The notes under the pieces: generated by a model
Seen by the model: only the letters and a program-made list of their open reading frames with translations
What the model was told of the DNA's origin: nothing
Databases searched by the model: none
Source of the DNA: Candidatus Melainabacteria bacterium
GTDB lineage: Bacteria > Cyanobacteriota > Vampirovibrionia > Vampirovibrionales > Vampirovibrionaceae
Reading direction: 5' to 3'
Length of the DNA: 64,000 bases
Assembly: GCA_902168245.1 (NCBI GenBank)
Contig: CABHPA010000025.1
Location: 1-64,000 of the forward strand
Shown: positions 61,676 through 64,000 of the stretch, in pieces
Numbering within the stretch: position 1 is the stretch's first letter
Layout: each line of letters begins with the position of its first letter
Program-made: the position numbers and the translations under genes

Positions 61676-61957
61676 ATGGCAAAAGTCACTCAGCAACTTG
61701 AATCTGTGGTGATTGGTTTGGAACATCTGGATCAGGTTGCAGATTTCCTGTGGAAACGTTTACAAGAGGATGAACGAGAACAGCTTGTAAAGCTCTTTAT
61801 CAAGCGAGAAACGACAAAGAAGATAGAAGAGTCAGCCAAGCGTGGAAAGCCCATAGAAACCTCTGTAGAGCAGTTTACGATGGATATTGAGAAAAGGATG
61901 TTGAACAAATTAGTGTATCAAGAGGCAAAAGCAAAAATTATGGGAAGAAGCAGATAG
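61676..61957 (+). CDS. Hypothetical small helical protein (island)
   Basis: ATG 61676 is preceded by AAGGAG at a proper distance, better than ATG 61670. The 93-residue product is all-helical and charged (LEHLDQVADFLWKRLQEDEREQLVKLF). A Lys/Glu-rich second half is followed by a strong terminator. It has no recognised motif. Confidence 0.65.
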   Translation: MAKVTQQLESVVIGLEHLDQVADFLWKRLQEDEREQLVKLFIKRETTKKIEESAKRGKPIETSVEQFTMDIEKRMLNKLVYQEAKAKIMGRSR

Positions 61958-61974
61958 TATCAAATTAATACCTG

Positions 61975-62003
61975 AAAAGGGCCTATTTCTAGGCCCTTTT
62001 TTT
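61975..62003 (+). terminator. Intrinsic terminator
   Basis: AAAAGGGCCT and AGGCCCTTTT pair around ATTTCT with a run of seven T at the end, just behind the 93-residue gene. Confidence 0.92.
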
Positions 62004-62226
62004 GTCTTTAATACAGATACTAATACATCAGCTTCAAACCAAAGGGTATACAAAGTTACTACTAATGACATCTCAATAGGCACTTTTTAAAGATACTAGC
62101 ACGAAAAGTCATCCTTTGGTTTTAGAATTGATACTCAAAGCCAGTCTATAGTGCAATGTATGATTGAAGATTGTCTATTTTACAGTTATTTAGCTTTGAA
62201 TACTTAGCTAGAAAGGGATTACTATC

Positions 62227-63009
62227 ATGACTGCTGCAGGTGGCTTAATTGTTGGACAACAAATTGGAAACCAAGTGCGTAAAGCAGATGAGAAAAGAAG
62301 GTTAGAGCAAGAACAAGCACAACGGTATCAACAAATATGTCAACAGACCCCAGTTTATATTCCAGATAAATTTGAATTTGTATCTCAAGTACCACAATCA
62401 CCACTTAATAGACCTTATAGTCCAAGATTTGGCAGTGATACTGAGGATGAAGGCACGTACAATCCTTTAACTGACCCCATAAAAAAACGTAAAGCAAATG
62501 AAGCTAGAGGAAGATGGCGTGATGCAAGAGATAAGCCCAGTGTCAGCGATAAAACAAAAAGAGAATTACTTTATGACAGATATAATCAGGAAGAAAAAGC
62601 AAGAAAATCTGAAAGAGGTGTAGCAAGAAACTCAACTTTGGCATCTGGTGTGGCAGGTGCAGCTACAAATGCTGTTTTTCATGATCCAACATTTAGCGTT
62701 GGAGTGGCAGTGGGAACAGCAGTGGCGGGAGTAACAGAACCTGCAGGTGTGGCTATCACAAACATTGCAGATGGTATTTATAAAGCAGTTCGTCCTAAAT
62801 CCCCAACACGACCTAATATCACCAAAAAAGTTGATTCTCGAATGAAGAAACTTGAAGCAGAGCGAGAACAAAAAAGAGAAATCCAAAGGCTGAAGGAAGA
62901 AAGAGAAGCAAGACTCAAAGCAGAAAGAGAAGAAAGACTTAGAAAAGCCGCAGAGTCAACATCTCGAAGCGAACAAACGAAAAAATCTTCATCTTGGTTC
63001 TCATGGTAA
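62227..63009 (+). CDS. Hypothetical charged coiled-coil protein with central hydrophobic region (island)
   Basis: AAGGGA precedes the ATG. The 260-residue protein starts with a short Gly/Val stretch (TAAGGLIVGQQIGNQV), continues with a Gln/Glu/Arg-rich helix, a Pro-containing linker, a weakly hydrophobic Gly/Ala/Val segment (about residues 136-180), and a Lys/Glu/Arg-rich coiled coil (about 200-245). It ends in SSSWFSW. No family is recognised. The hydrophobic centre could insert into or bind a membrane. Confidence 0.7.
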   Translation: MTAAGGLIVGQQIGNQVRKADEKRRLEQEQAQRYQQICQQTPVYIPDKFEFVSQVPQSPLNRPYSPRFGSDTEDEGTYNPLTDPIKKRKANEARGRWRDARDKPSVSDKTKRELLYDRYNQEEKARKSERGVARNSTLASGVAGAATNAVFHDPTFSVGVAVGTAVAGVTEPAGVAITNIADGIYKAVRPKSPTRPNITKKVDSRMKKLEAEREQKREIQRLKEEREARLKAEREERLRKAAESTSRSEQTKKSSSWFSW

Positions 63010-63092
63010 TCGCTACCATTTAAAGACAAGTTCAACCAAATACTAAGCAGGTGATGGCTAAATGCCATCATTTTGCTATGTAGCTTAAGGAC

Positions 63093-63446
63093 TTATCTAA
63101 CTGCCATTCCATGCTTTGTCAAATATGCCAATCCATTCATTGTCACAAAGTTAAAACCATCCATATCTTCTGCAAGTTCACAATAATGAGGGATTTCAGC
63201 TATAAAGCCTAATTCTTTAAATAACTCATCCCACTGTCTTTCTTGTTCTTCTCTTTCCTCATATCCTTCATCATAGATTTTCTCAAGTTTATCGGTAATG
63301 AGTTTATTTTCCATAGAGATTTCTCTGGTCGTCTCATCAGACAGATACTTTTGGAAGTCTTCCTTGGAAAAAGGTTGAGATCTGAATATTTGATCTAAAT
63401 ACTCTAATTGTTCTTGGGAAAGGGTAATAACATCAAATGGAAGCAT
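63093..63446 (-). CDS. Hypothetical acidic protein (island)
   Basis: The 117-residue protein is helical and very acidic in its middle (EKIYDEGYEEREEQERQWDELFKELGF). It ends with a small ordered segment (EDMDGFNFVTMNGLAYLTKHGMA). No domain is recognised. It lies between two minus-strand units; the terminator at 63486 separates it from the DUF3768 gene. Confidence 0.6.
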   Translation of the reverse strand: MLPFDVITLSQEQLEYLDQIFRSQPFSKEDFQKYLSDETTREISMENKLITDKLEKIYDEGYEEREEQERQWDELFKELGFIAEIPHYCELAEDMDGFNFVTMNGLAYLTKHGMAVR

Positions 63447-63485
63447 TTTTACCTCACTCTTTTACCGTTAGAATATTATAACAAC

Positions 63486-63507
63486 AAAAAGCCCTATTTC
63501 TAGGGCT
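63486..63507 (-). terminator. Terminator behind the DUF3768 gene
   Basis: AGCCCTA (63490-63496) and TAGGGCT (63501-63507) pair around TTTC; read on the minus strand the hairpin is followed by TTTTTGTTG. Its core CCTATTTCTAGG is the same as in the terminator at 61975. Confidence 0.8.
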
Positions 63508-63556
63508 GTCTAATCATAGTAAGTAGTATGTCTATCTCTCTATCCTTACATTATAC

Positions 63557-63886
63557 CTAATACTCTTCCGCCAGCATAATGGTCATCACCCGCCTTGTTT
63601 TACTCTCATCAGCAGGATCATCAGAACCAAACTCCATCTTCAAGTCATAATAATCGATCTTGAACATGATTTTATGATTCCCAACCTGTAACGTTGCACA
63701 ATCATGCTCACCATACGGATCATTATCAGGATTAAAGTCATCAAAGTTCTGAACCTGAAAGACTACCCTAACCAAATCTACTTCATCCAATGCCTGAATA
63801 CCAGTGGTTAACAGAACCTGACCACCCATAAACATGGTTCTTAATCTGTCATTCAACATCCTTATCTTCTCTTTTGATTCATCCAT
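63557..63886 (-). CDS. DUF3768 family protein
   Basis: ATG 63886 (MDESKEKIRMLNDRLR), with AGGA eight bases upstream, gives 109 residues. The family pattern is clear: RxLNDRLRxxFMGG, VLLTTGIQAL, DDFNPDNDPYGEHD, FKIDYYD, and RRVMTIMLAEEY at the end. Function is unknown; the family is common on plasmids and integrative elements of Alphaproteobacteria, which suggests horizontal origin. Confidence 0.85.
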   Translation of the reverse strand: MDESKEKIRMLNDRLRTMFMGGQVLLTTGIQALDEVDLVRVVFQVQNFDDFNPDNDPYGEHDCATLQVGNHKIMFKIDYYDLKMEFGSDDPADESKTRRVMTIMLAEEY

Positions 63887-63951
63887 AAAAATAGTCCTAA
63901 ACTCAACATTTAAGACTATTTTCAAACCCTTACAAGCTAAAATCACGTTTT

Positions 63952-64000
63952 CTAATCAATAATGTAATCTTCAGGATTTTCTACAGTATTTTTAGAGCTT
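63952..64000 (-). CDS. C-terminal fragment of an unidentified gene (runs off window)
   Basis: On the minus strand a frame is open from the right edge to a TAG at 63954-63952, ending ENPEDYIID. The 15 visible residues are too few for a family, and the frame may be chance. Confidence 0.3.
   Translation of the reverse strand, partial: SSKNTVENPEDYIID

Larger units (their letters stand above)
60604..64000. mobile_element. Left end of an integrated AT-rich element (continues beyond window)
   Basis: From the break in tRNA-Pro, the base composition falls abruptly to AT-rich DNA with different codon use (many AAA, TTA, ATA). The segment holds repeats and a terminator at its edge, then small or unknown genes, among them a DUF3768 protein, a family often found on plasmids and islands. 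No integrase or transposase is seen in the 3.4 kb visible. Confidence 0.65.

Overview
The window looks like chromosomal DNA of a non-photosynthetic relative of Cyanobacteria (Vampirovibrionia, formerly Melainabacteria, possibly a Vampirovibrio-like organism). This is an inference from gene order and content, not a database match. truA sits between rplQ and rplM, and adk lies directly behind secY, as in cyanobacteria. Other pointers are a long Ski2/DSHCT helicase, scattered pilin-like proteins, and several secreted or membrane proteins without an obvious family. Most of the window is GC-rich with dense, mostly short operons. The last 3.4 kb is visibly AT-rich and different.

Layout. 1-6.4 kb: the start of a large AsmA/TamB-like protein (running off the left edge), tatA, a Fur-family regulator, a TadE-like pilus protein, nadD with a hypothetical partner, a FlaG-domain protein and a degenerate GGDEF protein. 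6.5-16.4 kb: a secreted GH9 cellulase, dnaE, prfC, a coiled-coil protein, a type IV pilin-like protein and a methyltransferase. 16.5-27.2 kb: uvrA flanked by hypothetical proteins, a TPR protein, an amidohydrolase coupled to a membrane glycosyltransferase, and a PlsC-like acyltransferase. 27.2-37.2 kb (minus strand): the distal part of the spc and alpha ribosomal clusters, rpsE-rpmD-rplO-secY-adk-map-infA-rpmJ-rpsM-rpsK-rpsD-rpoA-rplQ-truA-rplM-rpsI. It starts abruptly at rpsE, so rplR and everything before it must lie elsewhere. 37.5-47.5 kb: tandem metallophosphoesterases, an XRE regulator, pyrimidine and purine nucleoside phosphorylases (divergent salvage genes), a Ski2-like helicase, a DEAD-box helicase and an esterase. 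47.6-60.4 kb: an exported protein, two coupled membrane glycosyltransferases, a Gly-rich protein, pyrB-pyrC with an attenuator-like leader, several proteins of unknown function, and a YkgJ-like protein coupled to a membrane protein.

60.56 kb to the end: the 5' half of a tRNA-Pro(GGG) gene, with its own promoter, stops in the anticodon stem and joins AT-rich DNA. That DNA carries inverted repeats, a terminator and five short or unknown genes, including a DUF3768 protein. I read this as the left end of an integrated element whose other end, and any integrase, lies beyond the window.

The most unusual signals are: the pyrB leader, where the 3' arm of an intrinsic-terminator-like hairpin is also the Shine-Dalgarno sequence and a competing upstream pairing exists; the tRNA-Pro/island junction; substituted key residues in GH9, Adk, UvrA and a PlsC-like protein; a 13-bp tandem repeat inside the start of a glycosyltransferase gene; and a 7-codon ORF overlapping the start of a small XRE regulator.
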